From Desulfosudis oleivorans Hxd3 (GTDB lineage: Bacteria > Desulfobacterota > Desulfobacteria > Desulfobacterales > Desulfosudaceae): a stretch of DNA of 64,000 nucleotides. Shown here piece by piece: positions 18,030 to 27,330 of the stretch. The DNA lies in the NCBI RefSeq assembly GCF_000018405.1, contig NC_009943.1, positions 995,001 to 1,059,000 of the forward strand, read 5' to 3'. A program made the position numbers and the translations under genes. Numbering within the stretch: the first letter of the stretch is position 1; each line of letters starts with the position of its first letter. Below the pieces are notes generated by a model, which saw nothing but the letters and a program-made list of their open reading frames with translations, ran no database searches and was not told where the DNA came from.

Positions 18030-18131
18030 ATCTTCCGATTCGTGGTAATTAAAGATTTATATACTTTTCAGTGCTGTCGATGGTTTTAAAGGGGGCCAAG
18101 GGTTCAAGAATTCAAGTGGCCAGGTAAAAAA
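18030..18131. repeat. Dispersed repeat B, copy 1
   Basis: About 100 bp containing CATCTTCCGATTCGTGGTA, TTTTCAGTGCTGTCGATGGT and AAGGGTTCAAGAATTCAAGT. An inverted copy lies at 40226-40328, similar over its full length. Otherwise the gap 17949-18299 holds only a TATAAT box at 18201-18206 with a weak upstream hexamer, possibly the promoter of the next gene. Confidence 0.85.
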
Positions 18132-18299
18132 CACATCCAACCAAAAAAACATTGACACCCCGGGGAGGTCATGCAAAAATTAGACATATAAGCAAATACT
18201 TATAATATGCCGGGAGTCTGGAGGGGGGCTTTCCCTCGGGGATAAAATTAAACAAAACCAGCTCTGGTCAGGCATGGCAACAAAACAAGGAGTTCCGAC

Positions 18300-19043
18300 A
18301 TGGATTCATTCTACCGGGCAGGTCTTGTACTGCTTCTCATCGGGGTGCTTTTGCTGCCCGCCTGCGGCGGGCAATCAGACACCGTCCAGTTAAACCGGCA
18401 GTATGAAGTGCTGAACGGGCAGATTGACGCCCTGAAGAATAGTATTGCCGATCTGGAGGCGGAACTGGCGGAAGAGCTTTACACCAGCGATATCAAAACC
18501 GCCCGGGCAACTGTAAAAAACAAACTGGCCCGGGCCAGAAAAGCACTGGACGGGGCTAGGTCCCGGTTTGAATTCGAAGACCAGAGGGGCCATGACATCG
18601 GAAGGGCCTCCTGGGCGATTAATGACGCCAAACGATCATTGGCCGGCCAGGCCGAAGGCATCCGGTCCGCCAACAGAGAAATAAAAAGCAAAATTCAAAG
18701 GCTCTGTTATATGTCCTCGTCTGCTGAGTTCCGGGAAGCCATTAATGAACTCAGGCAGGAGAAAACAGCCCTGATCGCCGACTGTCGGCAAATGCTGGAC
18801 GCCGTTGACATTTCTCTGGCCGCCGCCGAAAGCGCCGTTACCGCCGCAAACTGGATTTCTGCGGATGATGAAACCTATTTCAAAAATCTCATCAGCGATT
18901 TAAAAAGAAAATACGATACAGATTATGTTGCCGACATCCGACGGATTAAGATGGAAACGGAAAGAATCGACATTCAGGAATTGGACAGAAGACACCGGCC
19001 AGCGGACAGACCGCCCGCGGTTCATGGTATCTATGTTTACTAA
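18300..19043 (+). CDS. Lipoprotein with coiled coil
   Basis: A 247-residue predicted outer-surface or periplasmic lipoprotein. The signal peptide ends in the lipobox LPAC (cysteine about residue 22), followed by GGQSD. The rest is mainly charged alpha-helix with heptad-like spacing (YEVLNGQIDALKNSIADLEA, RATVKNKLARARKALDGARS), which suggests a coiled coil. It ends with a proline-rich tail. Family unknown. It is followed 19 bp later by a second, smaller lipoprotein, so the pair may be functionally linked. Confidence 0.8.
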   Translation: MDSFYRAGLVLLLIGVLLLPACGGQSDTVQLNRQYEVLNGQIDALKNSIADLEAELAEELYTSDIKTARATVKNKLARARKALDGARSRFEFEDQRGHDIGRASWAINDAKRSLAGQAEGIRSANREIKSKIQRLCYMSSSAEFREAINELRQEKTALIADCRQMLDAVDISLAAAESAVTAANWISADDETYFKNLISDLKRKYDTDYVADIRRIKMETERIDIQELDRRHRPADRPPAVHGIYVY

Positions 19044-19062
19044 TGCAAAAACGGGGGAACAG

Positions 19063-19344
19063 ATGACTCGTCCGCCTATCAGAGTGATCAGGCACTTGCT
19101 ATTGGCTATGGTGTTGGTTTTAGTGACCGGCCTGACCCTGGGATGTTCTTCTGAACTGGAGAAGAAAGTTGCCGCCCAGAAGGCACTACAATCCACATTG
19201 CAAAAACAGGAAAACGAACTAAGAGAGGTCTTAAACCAGCACCGGGAAGCCGAGGAAATGCAGGCAGAGGCGGACAGGCTGGCCAGCCAGGCCGATTCCC
19301 GAAAAGCGGACAACAGTCACCTGCGCTATGACGCCAGGTACTGA
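19063..19344 (+). CDS. Small coiled-coil lipoprotein
   Basis: A 93-residue lipoprotein starting at the ATG at 19063 (GGGGGAAC upstream). The signal peptide LLLAMVLVLVTGLTLGC carries a lipobox ending in cysteine, then a single charged helix (LEKKVAAQKALQSTLQKQEN). The size and layout resemble Lpp-like lipoproteins, but homology is not established. Probably co-transcribed with the preceding lipoprotein. Confidence 0.78.
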   Translation: MTRPPIRVIRHLLLAMVLVLVTGLTLGCSSELEKKVAAQKALQSTLQKQENELREVLNQHREAEEMQAEADRLASQADSRKADNSHLRYDARY

Positions 19345-19398
19345 TCCGGCTGCTACTGCAGGGAAACATAACGGAAAGGACACCATTTTTTATAGCCG

Positions 19399-19845
19399 TT
19401 GGGCGATTTTCGGCTTAACGACGCCGAATCTGAAGCATCAGGGGATTTTTTTGAACCGGCTTTCCAAGCCATCAGCAAGACTTACCGCTATTGGATCGTA
19501 AGTCGCCCCACCTCGGCCGCTATCGGCCGCCAATACGCCTGGCACCTGAGCCGGCCCTTGGAGATTAAGGCCATACGCCAGGCCCTGCCGCTTGTCACAG
19601 GCACCCATGATCTCTTTTTAGGGGATGCCGTCGTCAACATGCTTGAACCCGTCCAGTCGGACAAAGCTTCCAGAAAATCCCGGGTTAATTCGTGTCCTCA
19701 AAAAAGATGGAGGGACACTCAATTAGAGAAGACCCTAAAACTTTTGTTCAAAGGTATTGATGCAAAAGGGCTTTGGCGGTCAGCGTGGGTTTGGCAAAAC
19801 ATGATGATCTTATTGATTTTTTATGTCGGCTGGGATATAGCATAA
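19399..19845 (+). pseudogene. truA (tRNA pseudouridine synthase) remnant
   Basis: The first 70 or so codons match the middle of TruA: AISKTYRYWIV, AAIGRQYAWHLSRPLEI and ALPLVTGTHD correspond to the conserved xSxxKxYRY, YAWH and GxHDF segments. The catalytic-aspartate region expected upstream and the C-terminal third are absent, and after THDL the sequence loses all likeness. The remaining codons (to 19845) are unlike any family I know. I therefore read it as a decayed gene fragment rather than a working enzyme. Confidence 0.6.
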
Positions 19846-19979
19846 AATGCAATTGTTACCGGGGGGGTCTGCGCCGGGCCGTCTGTGGCGCGTTTTGTTT
19901 TCCAGTTCCCTGTTTTTGTTTTATTTATAGGCGGTGCCGGTGACTCAGGGCCGGAAAACCCCGCGAACAGGTTTAGGAA

Positions 19980-22697
19980 ATGGGCAACCCGATTCAGCTC
20001 TCAGACGAACTCGCCAGACTTTTTCTGGAGAATACCAGCTCCATGGTGGCGGTTTTCGACAAGGAGGCCCGGTTCCTTTACCTTAATTCTCCCAATGAAG
20101 CAACTCTGGGCTATACGCCGGCCGAGCTTCAGGGAAAGAACGCCTTTTCCCTTATCCACCCTGATGACAAAGACCGGATGGTCTCCCTGATGGCCAAAGC
20201 CTTTGACGGAAGGCTTGACAAGATTCAATCCCTGACCTACCGGATCATCAACAAGCAGGGCCGGGTCCGCCATGTTCAGGCCACGTTTGACACGGTGCGG
20301 GACGGTTCCGGGAACCTGGACAAACTGCTCTGCGTGGCCGACGATATTACTGAAAAGGTAGAGATCCGAACCGCTTTTGCGGAGAGCGAGCAGCGGCTGC
20401 GCGCGGTCATGGATACCGTTCCCGTGGCCATTGCCGAAATTGACTGTTCCGGGCGGTTTCAGTTTGTCAATGCCGCGTATTGCGAGGTGTTTGAATACTC
20501 CCTCGAAGCCCTTGAGCGCATGAGCGTAAAGGACCTGGCCGTGTCCGAAGAGAGCGGGCAGCGGCTGCTGTTGCTGCTGGAACGGCTGGTGGAGGAACAG
20601 CCGGAACCCCAACGGTGGGAGGGCCGGAACCGGACCCGCACCGGCAGAATCCTGGACGTGGTGGTGGACTGGAACTACCGAAGGGATGAAGAGGGCCGGG
20701 TCAGCGGTTTTGTGACGGCCATCAGTGATGTCACGGAACAGAAAAAGATGTCCGAAGCGCTGGTCCAGAGCCGCCAGCGCTACCAGGCCATGTTCAACCA
20801 CATCGCCTCCGGCGTCGTGGTCTACCAGCCGGTGGATGACGGAGAGGATTTTGTGATCATCGACTTTAACCGGACCGCGGAAAAGATTGAGGGTATATCC
20901 GCTGAAGCGGTGATCGGGAAAAAGGTGACCGAGGTGTTTCCCGGCATTAGAGATATGGGGCTTCTGGATCTGTTTCGGCGGGTCAGTGAAAACGGGCGCC
21001 CCCGGCACCATCCGGCCTGTTTTTACAAAGACGGCCGCACCACCGGCTGGCGGAGCAATTATGTTTACCGGCTGGCCACCGGTGAGATCGTGACGGTTTA
21101 CAACGATGAAACGGAGCGGGTACGGGCCAGGGAGGCCCTTCGGGAGAGCGAACTTCGTTTCCGCGCCCTGGTGGAGTATTCGGCGGACCATATCTTCATG
21201 CTCAACAGTGAGGGCGCATACCTGTTCAGCAACGAGCGGGTGGAACATTTTCACCGGACCCCGGGAGACACCGTCATCGGCCGCCGCCTGACGGACCTTT
21301 ACCCCCCGGAACTGGCCGACCGTTACCAGCGGCTGGTGGCTCACGTGCTTGCCGATGGCTGCGGTACCTCCTTTGAGTACGAGGTCCAGGGACCAGATGA
21401 CACTCATTATTATGTGGAGACCCTTTATCCCATCTATAAGGAAGGCAAGCCATGGGCCGTGGGTGGCATCTGTCGCGATGTGACCACCCGCAAGCAGTAT
21501 GAAAAAGAGCTTCAGCAGAAAACCGGTGAGCTGGAAAGGGCGTTGAAGGATTTGCGCCAGGCCCAACGGCGGTTCGTGGACCAGGAGCGGCAGCGCGCCC
21601 TTTCCCAGATGGCCAGCGGCATTGCCCACGATTTTAACAACGCGCTCTCCTCAATTCAGGGGTTTTCCGATCTGCTGCTTCAGTCGCCGGAAAAGTTTTC
21701 AGACACGCCACTGGTGAAACGGTATGTGGGGCTGATCAATACGGCTGCCAGGGACGCGGCCCAGGTGGTCCGGCGGCTGCGCAAGTTTTACCGGCCCAGT
21801 GACGAGGAGACCATTGAGCCGGTGGACGTGAACCGGCTCATCAAGGAGGCCGTGGCCCTGACCGAGCCGGTATGGAAGCACAAGACCCAGGCCAGGGGCG
21901 CCCCCATTATCGTGGAGACCCGTTTTCAGGAGCAGTTGTCGGCCAGCGGCAACCGCACCGAACTCAACGAGGTGCTTACCAACTTGATCTTTAACGCGGT
22001 GGATGCCATGCCCGAAGGCGGTTCGCTTTCCTTTGGCACCCGCCGGGAAGCGGGATGGATCGTCCTTGAAGTCAGTGATACCGGTGTGGGCATGGATGCC
22101 ACGGTTCGCCGGCAGTGCATGAACCCCTTTTTCACCACCAAGGGAGAGGCGGGCAGCGGTCTGGGGCTGGCCACGGTGCAAGGCATCGTCGCCCGGCACC
22201 AGGGACAGATCGAGATTGTCAGCGAACCGGGAAATGGCACCACTTTTGTCCTGCGGATACCGGCTGCTGTAAACAGGGAACATAGCACTGACATGATAGA
22301 GAAGACAGAGGCGGAGCGGTCCTCACTGAAGGTGCTGGTGGTGGACGACGATGAACACCAGCGTCTGCTGCTGTCCGAATACCTGAAGGCGGATAAGCAT
22401 CGTCCGGATACCGCGGCCAACGGAATCGAAGGCATGCGGAAATTCGCCGACGGCTGGTATGATCTGGTGATCACCGACCGGGCCATGCCCGAGATGAACG
22501 GCGATACCCTGGCCCGCACCATCAAGGAGGCAGCCCCGGGCAAACCGGTGATCATGGTCACCGGTTTCGGCGACATGATGGATGCCGCCGGAGAGGCGCC
22601 GCCGGCCGTGGATATGGTGCTTTCCAAGCCGGTCTCCCTGGACCGCCTGCGCCATGCCGTGCGGCAGGTCCTGTCCGGCGAGGCAGTGTCGTCATAA
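19980..22697 (+). CDS. Multi-PAS hybrid histidine kinase
   Basis: A 905-residue cytoplasmic sensor kinase with no transmembrane segment. Four PAS domains follow one another (about 8-130, 137-260, 265-385 and 395-520). A dimerisation/H-box follows with the phosphoacceptor in GIAHDFNNALSS, then a HATPase domain (LIFNAVDAMPEGG, DTGVGMD, GSGLGLATV), and a C-terminal receiver (about 785-900) with phosphoacceptor in LVITDRAMPEMNG and conserved lysine in LSKPVS. The start at 19980 follows TTTAGGAA. It precedes the NtrC-type regulator by 15 bp, so they are probably a cognate pair. Confidence 0.92.
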   Translation: MGNPIQLSDELARLFLENTSSMVAVFDKEARFLYLNSPNEATLGYTPAELQGKNAFSLIHPDDKDRMVSLMAKAFDGRLDKIQSLTYRIINKQGRVRHVQATFDTVRDGSGNLDKLLCVADDITEKVEIRTAFAESEQRLRAVMDTVPVAIAEIDCSGRFQFVNAAYCEVFEYSLEALERMSVKDLAVSEESGQRLLLLLERLVEEQPEPQRWEGRNRTRTGRILDVVVDWNYRRDEEGRVSGFVTAISDVTEQKKMSEALVQSRQRYQAMFNHIASGVVVYQPVDDGEDFVIIDFNRTAEKIEGISAEAVIGKKVTEVFPGIRDMGLLDLFRRVSENGRPRHHPACFYKDGRTTGWRSNYVYRLATGEIVTVYNDETERVRAREALRESELRFRALVEYSADHIFMLNSEGAYLFSNERVEHFHRTPGDTVIGRRLTDLYPPELADRYQRLVAHVLADGCGTSFEYEVQGPDDTHYYVETLYPIYKEGKPWAVGGICRDVTTRKQYEKELQQKTGELERALKDLRQAQRRFVDQERQRALSQMASGIAHDFNNALSSIQGFSDLLLQSPEKFSDTPLVKRYVGLINTAARDAAQVVRRLRKFYRPSDEETIEPVDVNRLIKEAVALTEPVWKHKTQARGAPIIVETRFQEQLSASGNRTELNEVLTNLIFNAVDAMPEGGSLSFGTRREAGWIVLEVSDTGVGMDATVRRQCMNPFFTTKGEAGSGLGLATVQGIVARHQGQIEIVSEPGNGTTFVLRIPAAVNREHSTDMIEKTEAERSSLKVLVVDDDEHQRLLLSEYLKADKHRPDTAANGIEGMRKFADGWYDLVITDRAMPEMNGDTLARTIKEAAPGKPVIMVTGFGDMMDAAGEAPPAVDMVLSKPVSLDRLRHAVRQVLSGEAVSS

Positions 22698-22712
22698 AAA
22701 TAAGGAAAACCG

Positions 22713-24140
22713 ATGCCACACATACTGATCGTTGATGATGAGCCGATGGTGGCCATGCTGCTGTCTGAGACCGTGTCCCAGGAGGGGTGGCTTCCGGTGT
22801 GCGTACATACTCTGGCCGACGCACGGGAAATCATCGGCGCCCAGTCCTTTGACGTGGTGTTGCTGGATATTCAGCTGCCTGACGGCAGCGGCTTGGACGC
22901 GCTCTCCTTTTTTGTCGGCGTGACAGCCGCCCCCGAGGTGCTCATCATGACCGGCTACGGCCACCCGGATGCAGCCGGACTGGCCCTGGAGCACGGGGCA
23001 TGGGACTATGTGGAAAAGCCGATCAACATCAAAAAGATCATTCTTTCCATTCGCCGGGCCCTGGAGTTCCGCCAGGCCAAGATGGCCGGTAAAAAGCGTC
23101 ATATTCTCAAGCGAAACGGAATCGTGGGGGCCAGCCAGGCCATTGGCGAGTGCCTGGAACAGATGGCCGAGGCGGCGGACGGGGACCACAGCGTCCTTTT
23201 GTCCGGTGAAACCGGCACCGGCAAGGAGCTGTTTGCCAGGGCTATCCATCTGAACAGCCAGCGGGCGGAATCCAATTTTGTGGTGGTGGACTGCACGGCC
23301 TTAAGCGAGACCCTGATCGAGAGCAGCCTTTTTGGTCATGTGAAGGGCGCTTTTACCGATGCGGGCCGGGACCGGGACGGGCTGATCAAGCTGGCCCACC
23401 GGGGCACCCTGTTTCTGGACGAGATCGGCGAGCTGCCCCTGGAAATACAGAAAAAATTTCTGCGGGTGCTGGAGGAAAAAAAGTTTCGGCCCGTGGGCAG
23501 CACCACGGAGGTGAAAAGCGATTTCCGCCTGATTTCCGCCACCAACCGGAACCTGGACGAAATGGTAACAAGCGGCGATTTCCGCAACGACCTGCTCTAC
23601 CGTGTAAAGGCACAGAAGATCGTGCTGCCACCGCTGCGCAACCGGCGAGAGGACATTCCCGAGCTGGTCTCTCATTATCTCTCCCGAATATGCCGGCGTA
23701 TGGACATTGAGCCCAAGACGGTGCATCCGGAATTTCTGCAGTGCCTTTGTGACTATGAGTGGCCCGGTAACGTCCGGGAACTGGTGAATGTCCTTGACCA
23801 GGTGGTCTGTTCGACCCGCGCCATCCCGGCTTTGTTCCATAAACACCTCCCTCTGGAGATTCGTTCCGCGGTTATTCGTCGGCAGGCGGGGGTGGCCGGC
23901 GCATCGGCACCATCGTCATCGGAACCGGGTGCTGAACTTTTTACGGCTCTGAAGGACCAGAAGATGCTCACCTGGCAGGATTTCAGAAAGCAGGTGCTGG
24001 AAACGGTTGAAAAGACCTATTTTGAAAGGCTTCTGGCCACCACCGACGGCGACATCGGCCAAATGGTCAAGATCGCCGACATGAGCAAGTCCCGAATTTA
24101 CGGCCTGATCAGCAAACACGATCTGACCGTGAAAAAATAA
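22713..24140 (+). CDS. Sigma-54-dependent NtrC-type response regulator
   Basis: A 475-residue activator: receiver domain at 1-120 (phosphoacceptor in VVLLDIQLPDGSG), AAA+ domain at about 135-375 with Walker A GETGTGKE, Walker B GTLFLDEIGE and arginine-finger region, then a C-terminal helix-turn-helix (GDIGQMVKIADMSKSRIYGL). The sigma-54 contact loop reads GAFTDA, a known variant of GAFTGA. It is downstream of the hybrid kinase and just upstream of a -24/-12 promoter that heads the chemosensory operon, which makes that operon its likely target. Confidence 0.93.
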   Translation: MPHILIVDDEPMVAMLLSETVSQEGWLPVCVHTLADAREIIGAQSFDVVLLDIQLPDGSGLDALSFFVGVTAAPEVLIMTGYGHPDAAGLALEHGAWDYVEKPINIKKIILSIRRALEFRQAKMAGKKRHILKRNGIVGASQAIGECLEQMAEAADGDHSVLLSGETGTGKELFARAIHLNSQRAESNFVVVDCTALSETLIESSLFGHVKGAFTDAGRDRDGLIKLAHRGTLFLDEIGELPLEIQKKFLRVLEEKKFRPVGSTTEVKSDFRLISATNRNLDEMVTSGDFRNDLLYRVKAQKIVLPPLRNRREDIPELVSHYLSRICRRMDIEPKTVHPEFLQCLCDYEWPGNVRELVNVLDQVVCSTRAIPALFHKHLPLEIRSAVIRRQAGVAGASAPSSSEPGAELFTALKDQKMLTWQDFRKQVLETVEKTYFERLLATTDGDIGQMVKIADMSKSRIYGLISKHDLTVKK

Positions 24141-24160
24141 CCCCTCTGTTGTCAACAAAC

Positions 24161-24202
24161 CCTGTCCCATTTTACAGGAACGGTTTCCAGCTTTTCTGGA
24201 AA
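24161..24202. promoter_or_regulatory. Two adjacent dyads downstream of the activator gene
   Basis: CCTGT...ACAGG (24161-24178) and the perfect TTTCCAGCTTTTCTGGAAA (24184-24202). They lie about 180-220 bp upstream of the -24/-12 promoter, where sigma-54 activator sites usually sit. They could equally be the transcription end of the activator gene. Confidence 0.35.
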
Positions 24203-24378
24203 GTAACGTTTTCTTCTTTAATAGTATAAGCATTTGTAATAATTTATTATATGCTTAACCACCCTTCTTTTGGCAGTTCACCTGTTTTCACCGCAAATGG
24301 TCGATAATAAGACAGGATACTTGTATGCCTGACAACAAAAGTTTGTTTTTATTTGATATTCAACATTAGCGGGAATGG

Positions 24379-24394
24379 AGGCACACTTTTTGCT
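24379..24394 (+). promoter_or_regulatory. Sigma-54 (-24/-12) promoter of the chemosensory operon
   Basis: AGGCAC-ACTTT-TTGCT matches the consensus TGGCAC-N5-TTGCW at all but the first base, with the required GG-N10-GC spacing (GG 24380-24381, GC 24392-24393). It predicts a start near 24405, about 35 bases before the first gene at 24441. Confidence 0.82.
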
Positions 24395-24440
24395 GATACC
24401 GGGGGTACAGTTGTAAAATTCATGGGAAGGATATATAAAC

Positions 24441-24830
24441 ATGATTATTTATGCAAATTTATGCAGCCCCGCATCATCGGCCAACGGTCTTGAAAAACGG
24501 ATACGCCAGAGAATGCCGGGCATGGCGGAATACCTGTACGACCTGAATGCCCTGGAACAGCGGTTGAAGGACGGGCTTTATGATGTGGATGTGATGGTGG
24601 TGCATGTGGGCGGCAATTCACCGATTTCCGAGCTTCTGGCGTATCAGGGTGATTTAAAGGGGCTTAATATCATTCTCGTTTTAAGCGGCATCACATCCGA
24701 TGAACAGATCGCCCGGTTGTTGAAGCTCTACCCCCGGTATATGACGTTTGACGCCAATGACGACACCGTTCTGCTGATGCTGGAAAACCGGGTGAAAAAC
24801 AGCAGGGGCAAAGCGGCCGGCGCCGCCTGA
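24441..24830 (+). CDS. Receiver-like protein lacking the phosphoacceptor
   Basis: A 129-residue alpha/beta protein with receiver-like alternation of strands and helices (VDVMVVHVGG, LNIILVLSGI, YMTFDANDD). Where a receiver would have its aspartate after strand 3, it has VHVGGN, so phosphorylation there is unlikely. I cannot assign a family with certainty. It is the first gene after the sigma-54 promoter and 16 bp ahead of a STAS protein, so a protein-protein switch role for the operon is plausible (inference). Confidence 0.65.
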   Translation: MIIYANLCSPASSANGLEKRIRQRMPGMAEYLYDLNALEQRLKDGLYDVDVMVVHVGGNSPISELLAYQGDLKGLNIILVLSGITSDEQIARLLKLYPRYMTFDANDDTVLLMLENRVKNSRGKAAGAA

Positions 24831-24846
24831 AGAAAGGACCCGCGGA

Positions 24847-25182
24847 ATGGGAAAGATCGTGCTGCACGGGGATTGTCTGGTCAATCGCGCCGAAGAGTTG
24901 CATCAGCTGTTTTGTCACCTGCTCAAACAGTCTGATGACCAGGTGGCGGTGGACATGTCAGCCGTGGGCCGGTGCGACGTTTCGTTTTTCCAGGTTATCT
25001 GTTCGGCTGCCCGGAGCTTTGCGCAGCGCGACAAACATCTTGCACTCGACGCGCCACCCCCGGCGGCCTTTTCGCGACAGTTGGAAAAGAGCGGCATGGC
25101 GTCTGCCTGTCGAAAATGCGACTGCGGGTCCTGCCTCTTCAAGGCGTCATCAGACGCAATGCAGGCCGGGGATGTGGGGTAA
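24847..25182 (+). CDS. STAS-domain protein (anti-sigma antagonist-like)
   Basis: A 111-residue STAS-like protein: an N-terminal strand, then VAVDMSAVGRCDVSFFQVIC, the usual position of the phosphorylatable Ser/Thr loop (here DVSFF), followed by a helix and strand. The C-terminus has a Cys-rich tail (CRKCDCGSC) that could bind a metal. STAS proteins act as binding switches; some sit in chemosensory operons. The start ATG at 24847 follows AAAGGA. It sits between the receiver-like gene and cheA. Confidence 0.75.
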   Translation: MGKIVLHGDCLVNRAEELHQLFCHLLKQSDDQVAVDMSAVGRCDVSFFQVICSAARSFAQRDKHLALDAPPPAAFSRQLEKSGMASACRKCDCGSCLFKASSDAMQAGDVG

Positions 25183-25245
25183 AGGGGCTTTTAAGAACGC
25201 CGGACAGAACAAACGGCACGATTGCCATAAAAGCGTGGTGACCCA

Positions 25246-27330
25246 ATGACAACTGAATCCAGGGTTCGACAGGCATTTATCGAAGAGGCCAGAGAGGAAC
25301 TGCTGCCGGAGCTGGAAAGCGCCCTTCTTGAACTGGGCCATGCCCCGGAGGACATGGAACTGATCAACCGGGCCTTTCGCGCCCTGCATACGCTCAAGGG
25401 GTCGGGCGCCATGTTCGGCTTTGACCGGATTTCGGAACTGGCCCACGAACTGGAGACCATTTTTGACAATGTTCGAAACGGCTCCTTTGCGGTTGACAAC
25501 CGGCTGGTGGAGCTGACCCTGGCGGCCAAGGACCGGTTCCAGATGCTGGTGGATGACCCCGGACTGGATGGTCCTGAGGTGGTTGCCGATCTGCTGGTCG
25601 CCTTTCGGCAGATCACGGCGGAGACCATGACCGGCGAAGACGCGGCTGCCGGTGGCCCAGAGGCGCCGGAGGGCACTCCCGATATTTCGGCCTGGTCCCT
25701 TTACCATATCCGTTTCAAACCCCGGCCCGGTATTTTTGCCACCGGGACCAACCCCCTGTTTCTCCTGGATGAGCTGCATGAAATGGGCGCGGCCCGTGTG
25801 GTGGCCCACGTGGAAAGCGTGCCGGTGCTGGATGCCATGGATCCGGAATGCTGCTACACCTGGTGGGATATCCTGCTGGCCACCGACCAGGGGCAGAACG
25901 CCATTCAGGATGTTTTTATTTTCGTGGAGGACGAGTGTGATCTTGCCATCGGCCTGTTGACCGATGTGTTGCAACCGGGCCGGGAGGCTCCTGTTTTTGA
26001 CCGACTGGCGCCCGTGCTGCTGAAAGACGCCTCCATCGACATCGAAGGGCTGCGGCGCATGGTTTCCGCGGAGGTGGTGGCGGGCGACCGGGAGACGGAT
26101 TCTGCTTCAACGGCCGTCAAAACCGGTCCCGGCGCTGTGCCGTCCGCCGAGGCCGGTGTTTCAGCGCCCGCTGCTCCGGCAAAGACCATATCCAGCATGC
26201 GGGTCCAGGCCAGAAAGCTGGATCAGCTGGTCAACCTGGTGGGAGAGCTGGTGATCGCCCAGACCCGCCTTTCCCGGCTGGTCGATCAGCACGAGGATGC
26301 CGCCCTGAGTGAGATCGCCGAGGTTATTGAGCGGCTGAGCAATGACCTGAGGGACACCACCCTGGATATTCGTATGCTGCCCATCGGGTCGAGTTTCGGC
26401 AAGTTTAAGCGGGTGGTGTGGGATTTTTCCGCGCAGAAGGGCAAGGAGGTGGACCTGGTCACCGAGGGAGCGGCCACTGAGCTGGACAAGACGGTTATCG
26501 AGCGGCTGGACGATCCCCTGGTACACCTGTTGCGGAACAGCATTGATCACGGCATCGAGACCCCGGAAGAACGGGAGCGGGCCGGTAAGCCGCGCCATGG
26601 CAGGATCGTTTTTTCAGCCGAGCATGCCGGCGGCAACGTGATCATCACCATTGCCGATGACGGCCGGGGCATCGACCCGGAAGCGGTCCGGGCCAAGGCC
26701 GTTGAAAGGGGGCTGCTGGCATCCGGGGCCGCGCCTTCGGAAAAGGAAGTGCTCAATTTTATCTTTGAACCCGGTTTTTCCACGGCCGGCCAAATCAGTG
26801 ACATGTCGGGGCGGGGCGTGGGTATGGACGTGGTTCGGCAGAACATCACGGCCCTGCGGGGCAAGGTGTCTGTATCCAGCATAAAGGGCCAGGGAACCAC
26901 CGTTCGCATGACCATTCCGTTGACCCTGGCCATCATTGACGGCCTTGAGATCCGCATCGACCGGGAACATTTTATCGTGCCTCTGGCCGTGGTCAGTGAG
27001 TGCCTGGAGCATCACCGCCGCAGGGAAGGGTTTATCAGCCTGCGGGATCAGCTGGTGCCCTTTCTTCGGCTTAGGGAATGGTTTGGCATTGAGGGCTCCC
27101 CGCCGCAACACGAGCAGGTTGTGGTGGCCTCCCTGGAAAAGCGGATGGTGGGGCTGGTGGTGGATGAGATCATCGGCCTGCAGCAGGCGGTTATCAAAAA
27201 CCTGGGCCGGGCCTATAAAGAGATACAGGGGGTTTCCGGCGCTACCATTCAGGGTGATGGGGGTATCGCCCTGATCCTGGACGTGGAGCCGCTGATTCAA
27301 AAGGCGGAGCAACAGGGGACGGAACGATGA
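25246..27330 (+). CDS. cheA: Chemotaxis histidine kinase
   Basis: A 694-residue CheA. The HPt domain carries the phosphorylated histidine H48 in [12 protein letters not shown]2-like region follows with an unusual middle section (about 140-260), then a dimerisation domain, the HATPase domain ([14 protein letters not shown]-box, [15 protein letters not shown]) and a C-terminal CheW-like coupling domain (about 555-690). It phosphorylates CheY- and CheB-type receivers in response to MCPs. Its stop overlaps the start of the first MCP by four bases. Confidence 0.97.

Noticed and set aside
19621..19845. Second half of the truA-remnant frame as a separate gene
   Set aside because: No start signal or recognisable domain; the apparent hydrophobic end is short and unsupported.
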